From the NCBI GenBank assembly GCA_016713675.1, contig JADJOS010000001.1, positions 62,001 through 126,000 on the forward strand: a stretch of DNA of 64,000 bases. The letters run 5' to 3'. A program made the position numbers and the translations under genes. Positions 1-8,454 of the stretch are shown here, piece after piece. The notes beneath the pieces were generated by a model, which was not told where the DNA came from, ran no database searches, and saw nothing but the letters and a program-made list of their open reading frames with translations. The DNA is from Acidobacteriota bacterium. Its GTDB lineage: Bacteria; Acidobacteriota; Blastocatellia; Pyrinomonadales; Pyrinomonadaceae. How positions within the stretch are numbered: position 1 is the stretch's first letter; every line of letters begins with the position of its first letter.

Positions 1-387
1 CTGGAAAAACTTAACGAAGCCGACGGCCCGGTATTTAAGATCAAGAACGATCCTCGCGTGACCAAACTCGGCGTTTGGCTCCGAAAGACCAGCCTCGACG
101 AATTGCCGCAGCTATTCAATATTCTCCTCGGCGACCTATCGCTCGTCGGTCCGCGGCCGCTGCCCGAACGTGATTTCCAACGCTTTGATAAACACTGGTT
201 CAATCGGCGTTTCAGCGTAAAACCGGGCATCACATGTATCTGGCAGATATCAGGACGCAGTGAGACGAGCTTCGATAAATGGATCATCCAGGATCTCGAA
301 TATATCGAGAAATGGTCACTGGCCCTCGACCTCAAGATCTTGTTCAAAACGGTCCCGACCGTGCTCCGCGGAACCGGTGCAATGTAA
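1..387 (+). CDS. Bacterial sugar transferase, C-terminal part (priming glycosylphosphotransferase)
   Basis: The gene is cut by the left edge; the reading frame is open from base 1 and stops with TAA at 385-387. The visible part is the conserved catalytic C-terminus of the WcaJ/WbaP/ExoY-type sugar transferase family, with the typical stretches KTSLDELPQLFNIL, GDLSLVGPRPLP and KPGITCIWQISGR. By family knowledge the enzyme moves a sugar-1-phosphate from a nucleotide sugar onto undecaprenyl phosphate at the inner membrane, the first step of exopolysaccharide or O-antigen assembly. It stands first in a run of same-strand polysaccharide genes, which agrees with that role. The N-terminal membrane segments lie outside the window, so the sugar specificity and the PNPT or HPT type cannot be told. 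Confidence 0.93.
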   Translation: MEKLNEADGPVFKIKNDPRVTKLGVWLRKTSLDELPQLFNILLGDLSLVGPRPLPERDFQRFDKHWFNRRFSVKPGITCIWQISGRSETSFDKWIIQDLEYIEKWSLALDLKILFKTVPTVLRGTGAM

Positions 388-392
388 TTCGA

Positions 393-1901
393 GTGGCCAA
401 TACCGCATCACGAACCAACAAATTTGATCTTGCCAAGCGATTCACCGTCGTCTGTGCATTTATCCTGGGCGCGTGCGCACTCGGCTACGGCATGGTCGTT
501 GCCGGTGATGGGCCGAGTTCAAAGATAGTCGGCATCGGTGTTTTACTTTCCGTTGCCCTCGGCGGTGCTGCCGCGATCCTGTTTGAACTGCCGTGGATAC
601 TAGCGATCCGATACGCCTTTATTGGGTCATTCTTTTTCAAAGGAGATCTGAGCCTCTTCAAGATCAACGAGGTAGAAGATCCGTCCGGCCTTAATTTGTC
701 GCTCACATTGTTCACGGCAGTGATCCTTATTGCATACGATCACTTTGCGGACGGCGATCGCGAAAGCGTACTGCCTTCGGCGTTTCTCTATCTCGCCGGC
801 GGTCTTTTTATTTGCGCGGCGGCATCGATACTTTTGGCAGGCCCCACGCTGCTTGGCGGTTTCTCATTGTTGTCCGTTTTGACGTCGATACTGATCGCCT
901 ATGCGGTCGCATCGCATTTCGGCACGCGTGAGAGGCTGATCGAACTTACGATCGGAATTGCGGTCGGGGTATTGTTCACAGGAGTCGTCGCCCTTTCACA
1001 ATTCGCCCTCGATTTTCCGTCAAACCTGCCCAATTTCGGCACCGGCACCGACGAAGAACTGCTTGGCACACAGGCCGAACTTCTGTCGCGTGTGCCGGCG
1101 TTCCTTAGAACACCTACCGAGATGGCGTGGGTCATGAGTTCACTGATCCCAATTGTACTTACCCCGCTCCTCTGCCGAGTAAAGTCATTCGGATCGTATC
1201 AAAAGACGCTGTTGGCGATCGGAGCATTGGCGGGCACGATAGCCGTAATTCTATCGCTTGCACGCGGCAGTTGGGTCGGGATAATAGCCGCGATACCGCT
1301 AATGATCGTGTTTGGGTGGTTTCGGCTATCCGCACATGAAAAGAAGCCGTATTTTGTATCGGTCGCAACGGCTATATTTCTGACATGTTTGATGTTAAGT
1401 CCGTTCGCCGGAAAGATCTACGACCGCTTGACCGAAGACGATCAAGGCTCGGCTCAGATACGTTTGCCTTTGATGGAAACAGCTCTAAGGATGATCGACG
1501 ACAATCCGCTCGTAGGCGTCGGTCTCAATAGCTATCGGGCGAATATGACTCGGTACGACGAGACCGCCATTTTTGTGTCGCAGGTCTTTCCAAATCCGGT
1601 TCACAACATATTTGCGCACATCACCGCCGAGATCGGAATTCCGGGCGGCATACTATTTTGCCTGCTGATCCTCTATTCGTTTTATGAATGCTACCGATCT
1701 TCATCAAGCAGCGATCGGCTGCTCTATGCATTGTCGATCGGATTAGCGGCTGGAATGATCGCGTTCGTTATCTCGGGCACAAAGGAGCCCGGTTCGCTTG
1801 GCTCGGTGCGGCCGCCGGTCAGAACTTGTTTCTTTATGTTCGGAACGATCTTCGCGCTAAGCCGTGTCGTTCGCCGTTCGAATTTACTTGCAGAACGCTA
1901 G
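393..1901 (+). CDS. O-antigen ligase / polysaccharide polymerase family membrane protein
   Basis: About 502 residues with roughly ten or more hydrophobic segments across the whole length. A large polar loop in the second half carries the Wzy_C-type stretch around LARGSWVGIIAA and the later NPLVGVGLNSYRANM and PVHNIFAHITAEIGIPGG, typical of O-antigen ligase/polymerase (RfaL/Wzy superfamily). The likely role is polymerising or ligating lipid-linked repeat units at the periplasmic face. The frame is open from an ATG at 279, but that would overlap the sugar transferase by more than 100 bases; GTG at 393, five bases after the upstream stop, is the more natural start. The next gene's ATG follows the stop directly, so the two are probably translationally coupled. 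Confidence 0.85.
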   Translation: MANTASRTNKFDLAKRFTVVCAFILGACALGYGMVVAGDGPSSKIVGIGVLLSVALGGAAAILFELPWILAIRYAFIGSFFFKGDLSLFKINEVEDPSGLNLSLTLFTAVILIAYDHFADGDRESVLPSAFLYLAGGLFICAAASILLAGPTLLGGFSLLSVLTSILIAYAVASHFGTRERLIELTIGIAVGVLFTGVVALSQFALDFPSNLPNFGTGTDEELLGTQAELLSRVPAFLRTPTEMAWVMSSLIPIVLTPLLCRVKSFGSYQKTLLAIGALAGTIAVILSLARGSWVGIIAAIPLMIVFGWFRLSAHEKKPYFVSVATAIFLTCLMLSPFAGKIYDRLTEDDQGSAQIRLPLMETALRMIDDNPLVGVGLNSYRANMTRYDETAIFVSQVFPNPVHNIFAHITAEIGIPGGILFCLLILYSFYECYRSSSSSDRLLYALSIGLAAGMIAFVISGTKEPGSLGSVRPPVRTCFFMFGTIFALSRVVRRSNLLAER

Positions 1902-3254
1902 ATGGAAATGTCGACGAACATCGCCAGAAAATTGAGTCCCGAGTCTGGCACACTCGGGCGCAATTTCCTTTGGATGAGCTGGTCGGGCGTTGTCAGCATT
2001 GCCAATAGCGTGCTCGTCTGGATCTTCATGGCCCGGATGCGCGACCTGGACGAGGTCGGACGATTTACGATCGTCATGGGCCTTTATTCCCTATTTTTCA
2101 GTATCGTCTCACTTGGGCTTCAGCCATATCTGGTAAATGAGATCAGCCGACGACGGTCAAATGCAAGCGAAAATCCGGGTTCGATCGACCAATTGCATTG
2201 CGCCGCAATTTTTCTGTTATTAGTGTCCGGAGTGGTTTGTGCATTCCTAATGACGTGTTCCGGATTCGTGATAAGCGCGTCGTGGGAGGTGCGAATCGCG
2301 ACACTGGTCCTAAGCCTCGCAATGATCGCCACGGGGCCGGGCGTCGTTTGCGAAGCGACAGCCATTGCCGAAGGCCGTGGCAAACTTATCGCAACGGTTT
2401 CGACCGTGGAGAACGTCCTCCGAACAGCGATTCCGCTCGCATTGATCTGGTATGGTTTCGGGCTGGTCGCGATCTGTGCATCATTCGCTGCTGTGCGTGC
2501 GGTATCAGTGGCGATCTACTTCGCATCGAGCCGCGTGTCGATCTCAAAATTCAGATTGTCATTTGCCGTACTTCGTCAGTTGGCGACTGCCGCACCGACT
2601 TTTGCAGCGACAATTACCGTCGCCTCGATCAATTGGCAGGCCCCGATATTCCTTCTCGGCTTTGCCAGCACCGAACTCGAATCGGCAGAGTTCGGCGCCG
2701 CATCGCGCTTTCTGATACCCGTGACGATCCTGATGGCAAGCTACGCCAATGCGATCCATCCGATGATGGCAAAACACAAGGAATCATCACCGGATTCATT
2801 CGGCCGCTACCTGACAAAAATGGCGAGCTACGCGGCGGCGGCCGCCGCAATAGTCGCTGCCGGATCTTTGCTTCTTTCCGGGCCTGTCCTTGCAATGTTA
2901 TTTGGTGAGAACTACCGGCGAGCGGCACCTGCCCTTGATCTGCTGGCGTTGAGCGTGATTCCCTTCTGCCTCGTAATGGTGGTTGCCCGCGGGCTTATCT
3001 CGCTTAATTCACAGCGAGTCGACCTTATCGGCAACCTTCTCGGCGTTGCGGTCTGTATTATTTCCGGCTCACTTCTGATACCGAAATACGGAGCGATCGG
3101 TGCGGCCGCGAGCCAGCTATTCTCATTTCTCGCAATCGCCGCGATCGAGGTCGCCTATCTCTATCGCAAGATCGGCCGCTTTGATAAGTGGCGGACAGCC
3201 GCCGTTTCATCTGCCAGCTTTGTAACTATCTACCTCATTCTCTGGAATCAATAG
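1902..3254 (+). CDS. Wzx-type polysaccharide flippase
   Basis: 450 residues, about 12-14 predicted membrane helices and few polar loops; it fits the oligosaccharide flippase (MOP superfamily, Polysacc_synt) family in length and pattern. It begins with GRNFLWMSWSGVVSIANSVLVWIFMARM, which is typical of the first helix of this family. By family knowledge it moves undecaprenyl-linked oligosaccharide across the inner membrane. Its ATG directly follows the stop of the O-antigen ligase gene, so the ligase and flippase are co-transcribed. Nothing in the sequence tells the substrate. After it comes a 66-base AT-rich gap before the glycosyltransferase, the longest gap in this part of the cluster, which may hold a secondary promoter. 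Confidence 0.88.
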   Translation: MEMSTNIARKLSPESGTLGRNFLWMSWSGVVSIANSVLVWIFMARMRDLDEVGRFTIVMGLYSLFFSIVSLGLQPYLVNEISRRRSNASENPGSIDQLHCAAIFLLLVSGVVCAFLMTCSGFVISASWEVRIATLVLSLAMIATGPGVVCEATAIAEGRGKLIATVSTVENVLRTAIPLALIWYGFGLVAICASFAAVRAVSVAIYFASSRVSISKFRLSFAVLRQLATAAPTFAATITVASINWQAPIFLLGFASTELESAEFGAASRFLIPVTILMASYANAIHPMMAKHKESSPDSFGRYLTKMASYAAAAAAIVAAGSLLLSGPVLAMLFGENYRRAAPALDLLALSVIPFCLVMVVARGLISLNSQRVDLIGNLLGVAVCIISGSLLIPKYGAIGAAASQLFSFLAIAAIEVAYLYRKIGRFDKWRTAAVSSASFVTIYLILWNQ

Positions 3255-3320
3255 CCTTTTAGTGGTCTAACACTGCATACAAAGTATACAGGCGAAAACG
3301 ATCGCTATTTTTTTCAACAC

Positions 3321-4499
3321 ATGTCCGAATACCGTTTCCAGATCGAAGACCTTAGCCGAACCGCCGCCGCGACCCGGAGTGACGTGCAGGGCAACCGCAC
3401 TGTGCGGACAAAACGGCGGCGGATTCTAATGGTCGGAATGCATTTGACCAAAACCCGCGGCGGAATTTCAACATTGACAGCGGATATCCTCAAGTCTAGT
3501 TTCGTCGTGGAAAACGAAGTGCGGTACATCGCCTCGCAGGCCGAAGACTTTGGCCCGTTTCGCAAACTCCTGCTCGCCGCCGCCTCATTTGTACGATTTG
3601 TCTGCCTTTGCCTATTTTGGCGGCCGTTGCTCGTATACGTCCATATGGGGAGCAACGCCAGCCTATATCGCGAATCCTTATTCGTTCTGGTCGGCAAGAT
3701 GTTCCGAACGTCGGTTATCGTCCACTTTCACGCTGGCGACATTGATAATTATTATCCGCTCCAGCCAAAGTTCGGCCGCGTATTCATAAAAAGTTCTCTT
3801 GCCAAATGTGATCGCGTGATCGCCGTTTCTCTCGAATCGTCTCGACAACTTTGGGAACTTGACCGGCAGCTTAAGATCACGGTCATTCCAAATGCGATCG
3901 ACACCTCTGCGTTTCGAGAACGCAGCTCAACGGCAGAGTCCACGTTTGATGAGCCGATACGAATACTCTTCGTCGGAGCCATCGGAAAACTCAAAGGTGA
4001 AAAGGACCTTATCGCGGCTCTAGCCCGGGTACGAAATGAAATTCCCGAGACACTCGTTTCTATCCTCGGCTACGGTGCCGAAGATCTGGCAGCAGAGTGC
4101 ACCGCTCACGGAATAGCCGATCTGATCGAGCATCTCGGTCCGGTATCGATGGACGACCGCATCGCTTTCTACGAACGCTCTGACATATTCGTCCTTCCGA
4201 CTTATGCCGAGGCGATGCCAATGTCTGTGATCGAGGCAATGGCCGCCGGTTTGCCCGTCATTACGACAAACGTCGGGGGCATCCCCGAACTTATCGAGCA
4301 TCAGATCGAAGGCCTACTGCACGAACCCGGCGACATCACCGCTTTGGCCCATCAGATCAAACGGTTGGCAAACGACAGAACTAAAAGATTCGCATTGGGC
4401 ACTCGTGCCCGCAGTCGAGTCGATGAACAAATGAATTTTTCGAAGTATGTCGACAGGCTTCGCAGCGAGATCGATAGCGTTTGCGGAGCAACAAAATAG
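3321..4499 (+). CDS. Glycosyltransferase family 4 (GT-B fold)
   Basis: 392 residues. The GT4 hallmark is in the C-terminal half: AEAMPMSVIEAMAAGLPVI, an E-x7-E arrangement that binds the sugar nucleotide, followed by TTNVGGIPELIEH. The N-terminal half has the glycine-rich acceptor loop (TKTRGGISTLTADIL). The first 35 residues are polar and not typical of the family, so translation may begin instead at the ATG at 3429 or 3438, close to the first beta strand. It is predicted to be cytoplasmic and to transfer an activated sugar to the lipid-linked repeat unit. The stop lies two bases before the start of the deacetylase gene. Confidence 0.88.
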   Translation: MSEYRFQIEDLSRTAAATRSDVQGNRTVRTKRRRILMVGMHLTKTRGGISTLTADILKSSFVVENEVRYIASQAEDFGPFRKLLLAAASFVRFVCLCLFWRPLLVYVHMGSNASLYRESLFVLVGKMFRTSVIVHFHAGDIDNYYPLQPKFGRVFIKSSLAKCDRVIAVSLESSRQLWELDRQLKITVIPNAIDTSAFRERSSTAESTFDEPIRILFVGAIGKLKGEKDLIAALARVRNEIPETLVSILGYGAEDLAAECTAHGIADLIEHLGPVSMDDRIAFYERSDIFVLPTYAEAMPMSVIEAMAAGLPVITTNVGGIPELIEHQIEGLLHEPGDITALAHQIKRLANDRTKRFALGTRARSRVDEQMNFSKYVDRLRSEIDSVCGATK

Positions 4500-4501
4500 A
4501 T

Positions 4502-5599
4502 ATGACAAACCCATCGTTATTGATAAAGCGTTCGATAAAATCCGTCGCCTCAATTGCAAAGGCCGGCCTTGGATATCCGCAGACAGCGAATGGCTCGATC
4601 CATGTGGTCGCTTATCACCGCGTCGTTGCAGATATCGCCAAGGCAGAACGCGAAGCCGTTTACGGTATCGTCGTCTCGACCGGGACCTTTCGCCGTCATT
4701 GCGAGATGCTGCGTCGCTCATACGACGTCGTTTCGCTCGAAACAGCAATGCACTTTTTGGAAAGAGGGCGATCAGTCGCACGCCCAATGGCTGTAATTAC
4801 TTTCGATGACGGCTATCAGGACTTTTATGACGAGGCATTTCCAGTGCTGAACGAACTCGGCCTGCCGGCTACAGTCTTTTTGCCTACCGGCTACATCGGC
4901 AAGGAAACGCCGCTGCCGCACGACCGCATCTTCTGGCTACTCAAGATCGCGATGGAAACGTCGACAGCCGTAACCCCTGCGCTAAGGCGTGTCGGCCTCG
5001 AAGACCACGTTTGTGATTCTCTGCTGAAAAGAGGCGATCTGCTGAAGGCAACTGATTCGCTCGTATATTTGCCAAATAAACTACGCGAGGCAGCGATAGG
5101 TGCATTGGAGACCGAGCTTGGCAACCGCTTAGAGCGTTATCCATCGGAATATCGGCTTCTCGATTGGGACGTGATCCGTGAGATGTCTCGAAAGGGTATC
5201 AATTTCGGCTCGCACACGGCCGATCACGTCATCCTGCCTCTTGAGAGCGAAGACACAATGCAAAGCGAACTCACAGAAAGCAAGATCGCACTCGAACGCG
5301 AGCTTGGCAAACGCATCATCTCGTTCGCCTACCCGAACGGTGAATATAACGAATCCATAAGATCGGCCGCATTAAATGCGGGCTACACGGTCGCGGTTAC
5401 TACCAAGACAGGAATGAACACTACGGGGGCTGATCTGCTCTCATTGACTCGCACAAGCCTTTGCGAAGAATCTACACGCGGAATAAACGGGGCATATTCC
5501 GCACGCGTTGCCGGACTACGGCTGGAGTATGATCAATGGAACAAACTACTATTACCAATTCGCAAACTATTGTCGGACGTCATAACGGTCCACCGTTAG
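4502..5599 (+). CDS. Polysaccharide deacetylase (NodB domain)
   Basis: About 365 residues. NodB-type motifs are clear: TFDDGYQDFYDEAFPVL (catalytic/metal Asp pair), then SHTADH (metal-binding His) and ISFAYPNGEYN (motif 3). The family removes N- or O-acetyl groups from glycans with a divalent metal. ATG 4502 is chosen because it lies two bases after the GT4 stop and has a GGAG-like site just upstream; an in-frame ATG at 4481 would overlap the upstream gene. There is no clear signal peptide, so it may act on lipid-linked or nascent glycan in the cytoplasm, or be exported by another route. The 3' end overlaps the next reading frame. Confidence 0.88.
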   Translation: MTNPSLLIKRSIKSVASIAKAGLGYPQTANGSIHVVAYHRVVADIAKAEREAVYGIVVSTGTFRRHCEMLRRSYDVVSLETAMHFLERGRSVARPMAVITFDDGYQDFYDEAFPVLNELGLPATVFLPTGYIGKETPLPHDRIFWLLKIAMETSTAVTPALRRVGLEDHVCDSLLKRGDLLKATDSLVYLPNKLREAAIGALETELGNRLERYPSEYRLLDWDVIREMSRKGINFGSHTADHVILPLESEDTMQSELTESKIALERELGKRIISFAYPNGEYNESIRSAALNAGYTVAVTTKTGMNTTGADLLSLTRTSLCEESTRGINGAYSARVAGLRLEYDQWNKLLLPIRKLLSDVITVHR

Positions 5600-6402
5600 G
5601 AAATGTTACTCAGCCGGAGCCGCTCACGAAAGTGCAGGAGCCGGCCTACGTCACAATGTCGCTGCATCCCGGCAAGGTCGCGATCGCGCTTTGCTCGATT
5701 ACAGCTGTACTTGCGGCCGCAGATGTCGCAGTCCTTTCTGCGGACTATTACACCGGTTACAGTTCGGTCGTTATCCACAAATTGGTCAAACTCTTCGATC
5801 TGGGCCTCGAGGTGAATGTGCCGGCGTATTTCTCCGTGACACTCCTATTCTCGGCGGCAGTGCTCGTCGGATTGATCACTCTGATCACCAAAAAGCAAAA
5901 GGGCTCTCATGTGATCGAATGGGCGATCCTGACCTTTGGTTTCCTTTTCATGGGATTTGATGAGATGGCGTCCGCCCACGAGCGTTTGATCGAGCCCACC
6001 CGTGCATTGCTTGGGATAGAGACACCAGGACTTTTGTATTTCGCGTGGGTCGTTCCGGCCATTGTTTTAGTCGCTGTCATCGGCACCGGATTTGTCAAAT
6101 TTCTTGTCGATCTCCCACCACGGACCCGCACGGCATTCATGATCGCTGGCTCCATGTATCTCGGCGGCGCGATCGGACTCGAACTTTTCGAAGGCGCGTG
6201 CACCGTCGGCAGCCTTGCATACAAGACATTGGTGGTATTCGAGGAGAGCCTCGAGATGGCAGGCGTTATCGTTTTCGTCTGGGCATTGCTCGATTACCTC
6301 ACGACCAACTTTAAGGCAAACGGCGTCAAATTTGATATTGCAAAGCCGTCCGGTCCTCAGGAAAAGCAATGGGCGACCTCTGACCTCGGACTGCAATCGT
6401 AA
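5536..6402 (+). CDS. Hypothetical multi-pass membrane protein
   Basis: Up to 288 residues, with about six hydrophobic segments from residue 45 onward (for example VAIALCSITAVLAAADVAVL and GLLYFAWVVPAIVLVAVIG). I recognise no family motif. A Met-Ala-Ser-Ala-His-Glu segment in the middle (DEMASAHERLIEP) is a conserved-looking polar patch. The ATG at 5536 overlaps the deacetylase gene by 64 bases; an alternative ATG at 5656 (MSLHPGK) stands immediately before the first helix and may be the true start. Its position between polysaccharide genes on the same strand suggests a role in polymer export or modification, but that is inference from context only. Confidence 0.6.
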   Translation: MEQTTITNSQTIVGRHNGPPLGNVTQPEPLTKVQEPAYVTMSLHPGKVAIALCSITAVLAAADVAVLSADYYTGYSSVVIHKLVKLFDLGLEVNVPAYFSVTLLFSAAVLVGLITLITKKQKGSHVIEWAILTFGFLFMGFDEMASAHERLIEPTRALLGIETPGLLYFAWVVPAIVLVAVIGTGFVKFLVDLPPRTRTAFMIAGSMYLGGAIGLELFEGACTVGSLAYKTLVVFEESLEMAGVIVFVWALLDYLTTNFKANGVKFDIAKPSGPQEKQWATSDLGLQS

Positions 6403-6525
6403 GGCACAACCCATGTCGGATAAGCAGTCTTTCCGCCGTCAGAAAAATTGGAATTTTATTGCTTTTACAACTCTTTCAAAGCAGGAAAACTATTTGAATC
6501 AATAGTTTAGATCCATTAACTAAAT

Positions 6526-7620
6526 ATGAGCGTAGCTATAATTACAGGTTGTTCAGGTTTGATCGGCAGTGAAGCGACGAAGTTCTTTCACGCCATGGGC
6601 TTTGATGTTGTCGGCATCGACAACAATATGCGCGAATACTTTTTCGGCGCCGACGGTTCCGTCAGCTGGAATACGCATTCGCTAAAGGCCGAATTGCCGA
6701 ATTTCGTCCACTTTGCCGAAGACATTCGCGACCAGACGGCAATGGATCGTATCTTCCAGGCCTATGGCAAAGACATCGCCGTTGTCATTCACGCAGCGGC
6801 ACAGCCAAGCCACGATTGGGCAGCAAAGGAGCCGCTGACCGATTTTAGCGTCAACGCCACCGGCACGCTTATTCTGCTCGAAGCGGTCCGTAAATTCTGT
6901 CCCGACGCGCCGTTCATTTTCACTTCGACGAACAAGGTTTACGGCGATACGCCGAATGATCTGCCGCTCGTCGAAACCGCGACTCGTTGGGAGATCGACG
7001 CTTCTCATCCATATTTCGAACATGGTATTGACGAGACTATGTCGATCGACTCGTCAAAGCACAGCGTCTTTGGCGCGAGCAAGGTCGCTGCTGATGTGAT
7101 GACGCAGGAATATGGCCGTTATTTCGGCATCAGGACCGGTGTCTTTCGCGGCGGCTGCCTGACCGGGCCGGCACACTCCGGTGCGATGCTTCATGGTTTT
7201 CTCGCATACCTCATCAAGTGCATCGTCACGCACAAGCACTACACGATATTTGGTTACAAGGGTAAGCAGGTCCGCGACAACATACATTCGAATGATCTCG
7301 TCCGTGCGTTCTGGCATTTCTACAAAGATCCGAAGGCCGGTGCCGTGTACAACATGGGCGGCAGCCGCCACAGCAACTGCTCCGTCCTCGAGGCGATCGA
7401 GATCGCTGAGGAATACGCCGGCGAAAAGCTCTCTTACAGCTTCTCGGATCAGGCGCGCGAAGGCGACCACATCTGGTGGATCAGCGACATTCGCCGCTTT
7501 CAGCAGGATTATCCGGACTGGCGTTACGAACACGATCTCAAGTCGATCATTCACGAGATCGTCGATGCGACAGTTGAAAAGCATCACGAAGAAACAAAAT
7601 TCGAATTGGCAGCGGCGTAA
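6526..7620 (+). CDS. NAD-dependent epimerase/dehydratase (CDP-tyvelose/paratose epimerase-like SDR)
   Basis: 364 residues of the extended SDR fold. The N-terminal TGCSGLIGSE is the GxxGxxG NAD-binding turn, and HAAAQPSHDWA and FTSTNKVYGD are typical of the RfbE/CDP-paratose-2-epimerase group and related nucleotide-sugar epimerases. In the catalytic YxxxK position the sequence is FGASK (Phe182, Lys186), so the usual Tyr is missing. I recall an FGASK-type subgroup among SDR proteins of polysaccharide clusters but cannot verify it here. It probably makes a nucleotide-sugar precursor for the polymer of this cluster. It is preceded by a 123-base AT-rich gap, which could carry its own promoter, and followed six bases later by the WecG-type gene. 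Confidence 0.85.
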   Translation: MSVAIITGCSGLIGSEATKFFHAMGFDVVGIDNNMREYFFGADGSVSWNTHSLKAELPNFVHFAEDIRDQTAMDRIFQAYGKDIAVVIHAAAQPSHDWAAKEPLTDFSVNATGTLILLEAVRKFCPDAPFIFTSTNKVYGDTPNDLPLVETATRWEIDASHPYFEHGIDETMSIDSSKHSVFGASKVAADVMTQEYGRYFGIRTGVFRGGCLTGPAHSGAMLHGFLAYLIKCIVTHKHYTIFGYKGKQVRDNIHSNDLVRAFWHFYKDPKAGAVYNMGGSRHSNCSVLEAIEIAEEYAGEKLSYSFSDQAREGDHIWWISDIRRFQQDYPDWRYEHDLKSIIHEIVDATVEKHHEETKFELAAA

Positions 7621-7626
7621 AAAACA

Positions 7627-8433
7627 ATGATCGATCTCGGAAGACAAAACGTACTCGGTGTCGGTGTAAATGCAGTCGATTACAACGCAGCCGTCGAAAA
7701 GATAATCGGTGCGGCAATGGATCGCGAGCCGTTCGCCGTAAGCGCATTGGCGGTGCATGGCGTAATGACCGGAGCAACGGATGCCGAGCATCGGTATCGT
7801 TTGAATCACCTTGATCTCGTAGTTCCCGACGGACAGCCCGTGCGATGGGCGATGAAATGGCTCTACGGCGTCGATCTGCCCGATCGCGTTTACGGCCCCG
7901 AACTCACGCTTCGCGTTTGCGAACGTGCCGCAGCCGAAGGATTGAGTATTTACCTTTACGGAAGCCGGCCCGAGGTTTTGGAAAAACTCGAGCAAAATCT
8001 GATCGAGAAATTTCCGGCGCTCAATATCGCCGGCAGCCAGCCATCTCGATTTCGCAATGTATCGGAGGAAGAACAGGCAGAGATCGCCGAGACCATTCGC
8101 ACAAGCGGAGCCTCGATCGTTCTGGTCGGCCTGGGCTGCCCGCGACAGGAAACATGGGTGTTCGAATATCGAGATTTGCTCTCAATGCCGCTGCTTGCGG
8201 TTGGTGCGGCTTTCGATTTCCATGCCGGCTTGCTTCCGCAGGCTCCCTCATGGATGCAAAAACGTGGCCTCGAATGGGCCTATCGCTTTGCTCAGGAACC
8301 TCGACGCCTATTCGAGCGATATACCAAGGTAAACGCTCTCTATCTCGCATATCTCGCAATGCAGATCACAAAAATGCGAAGGACCGCACTCGAAGATACC
8401 ATCTCGCCAAAGACGCAAATGCGATTCGGCTGA
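7627..8433 (+). CDS. WecG/TagA/CpsF family glycosyltransferase
   Basis: 268 residues, the usual length of the WecG/TagA/CpsF (GT26) family. Family motifs are in order: VVPDGQPVRWAMKWL near residue 65, RVYGPELTLRVCERA, the IYLYGSRPEVLEKL strand, and VGLGCPRQETWVFE near residue 170. The C-terminus (WAYRFAQEPRRLFERYT) is the amphipathic helix by which members of this family associate with the membrane. By family knowledge it adds the second sugar (such as ManNAc or an uronic acid) to an undecaprenyl-PP-sugar, so it would act just after the priming transferase at the left edge. It is separated from the epimerase by six bases. Confidence 0.9.
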   Translation: MIDLGRQNVLGVGVNAVDYNAAVEKIIGAAMDREPFAVSALAVHGVMTGATDAEHRYRLNHLDLVVPDGQPVRWAMKWLYGVDLPDRVYGPELTLRVCERAAAEGLSIYLYGSRPEVLEKLEQNLIEKFPALNIAGSQPSRFRNVSEEEQAEIAETIRTSGASIVLVGLGCPRQETWVFEYRDLLSMPLLAVGAAFDFHAGLLPQAPSWMQKRGLEWAYRFAQEPRRLFERYTKVNALYLAYLAMQITKMRRTALEDTISPKTQMRFG

Positions 8434-8454
8434 TAGTGCACTCCTAACAGAACA

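Noticed and set aside
7054..7995. 313-codon - strand frame opposite the epimerase and WecG genes
   Set aside because: It crosses two well-supported + strand genes of known families and shows no domain of its own.
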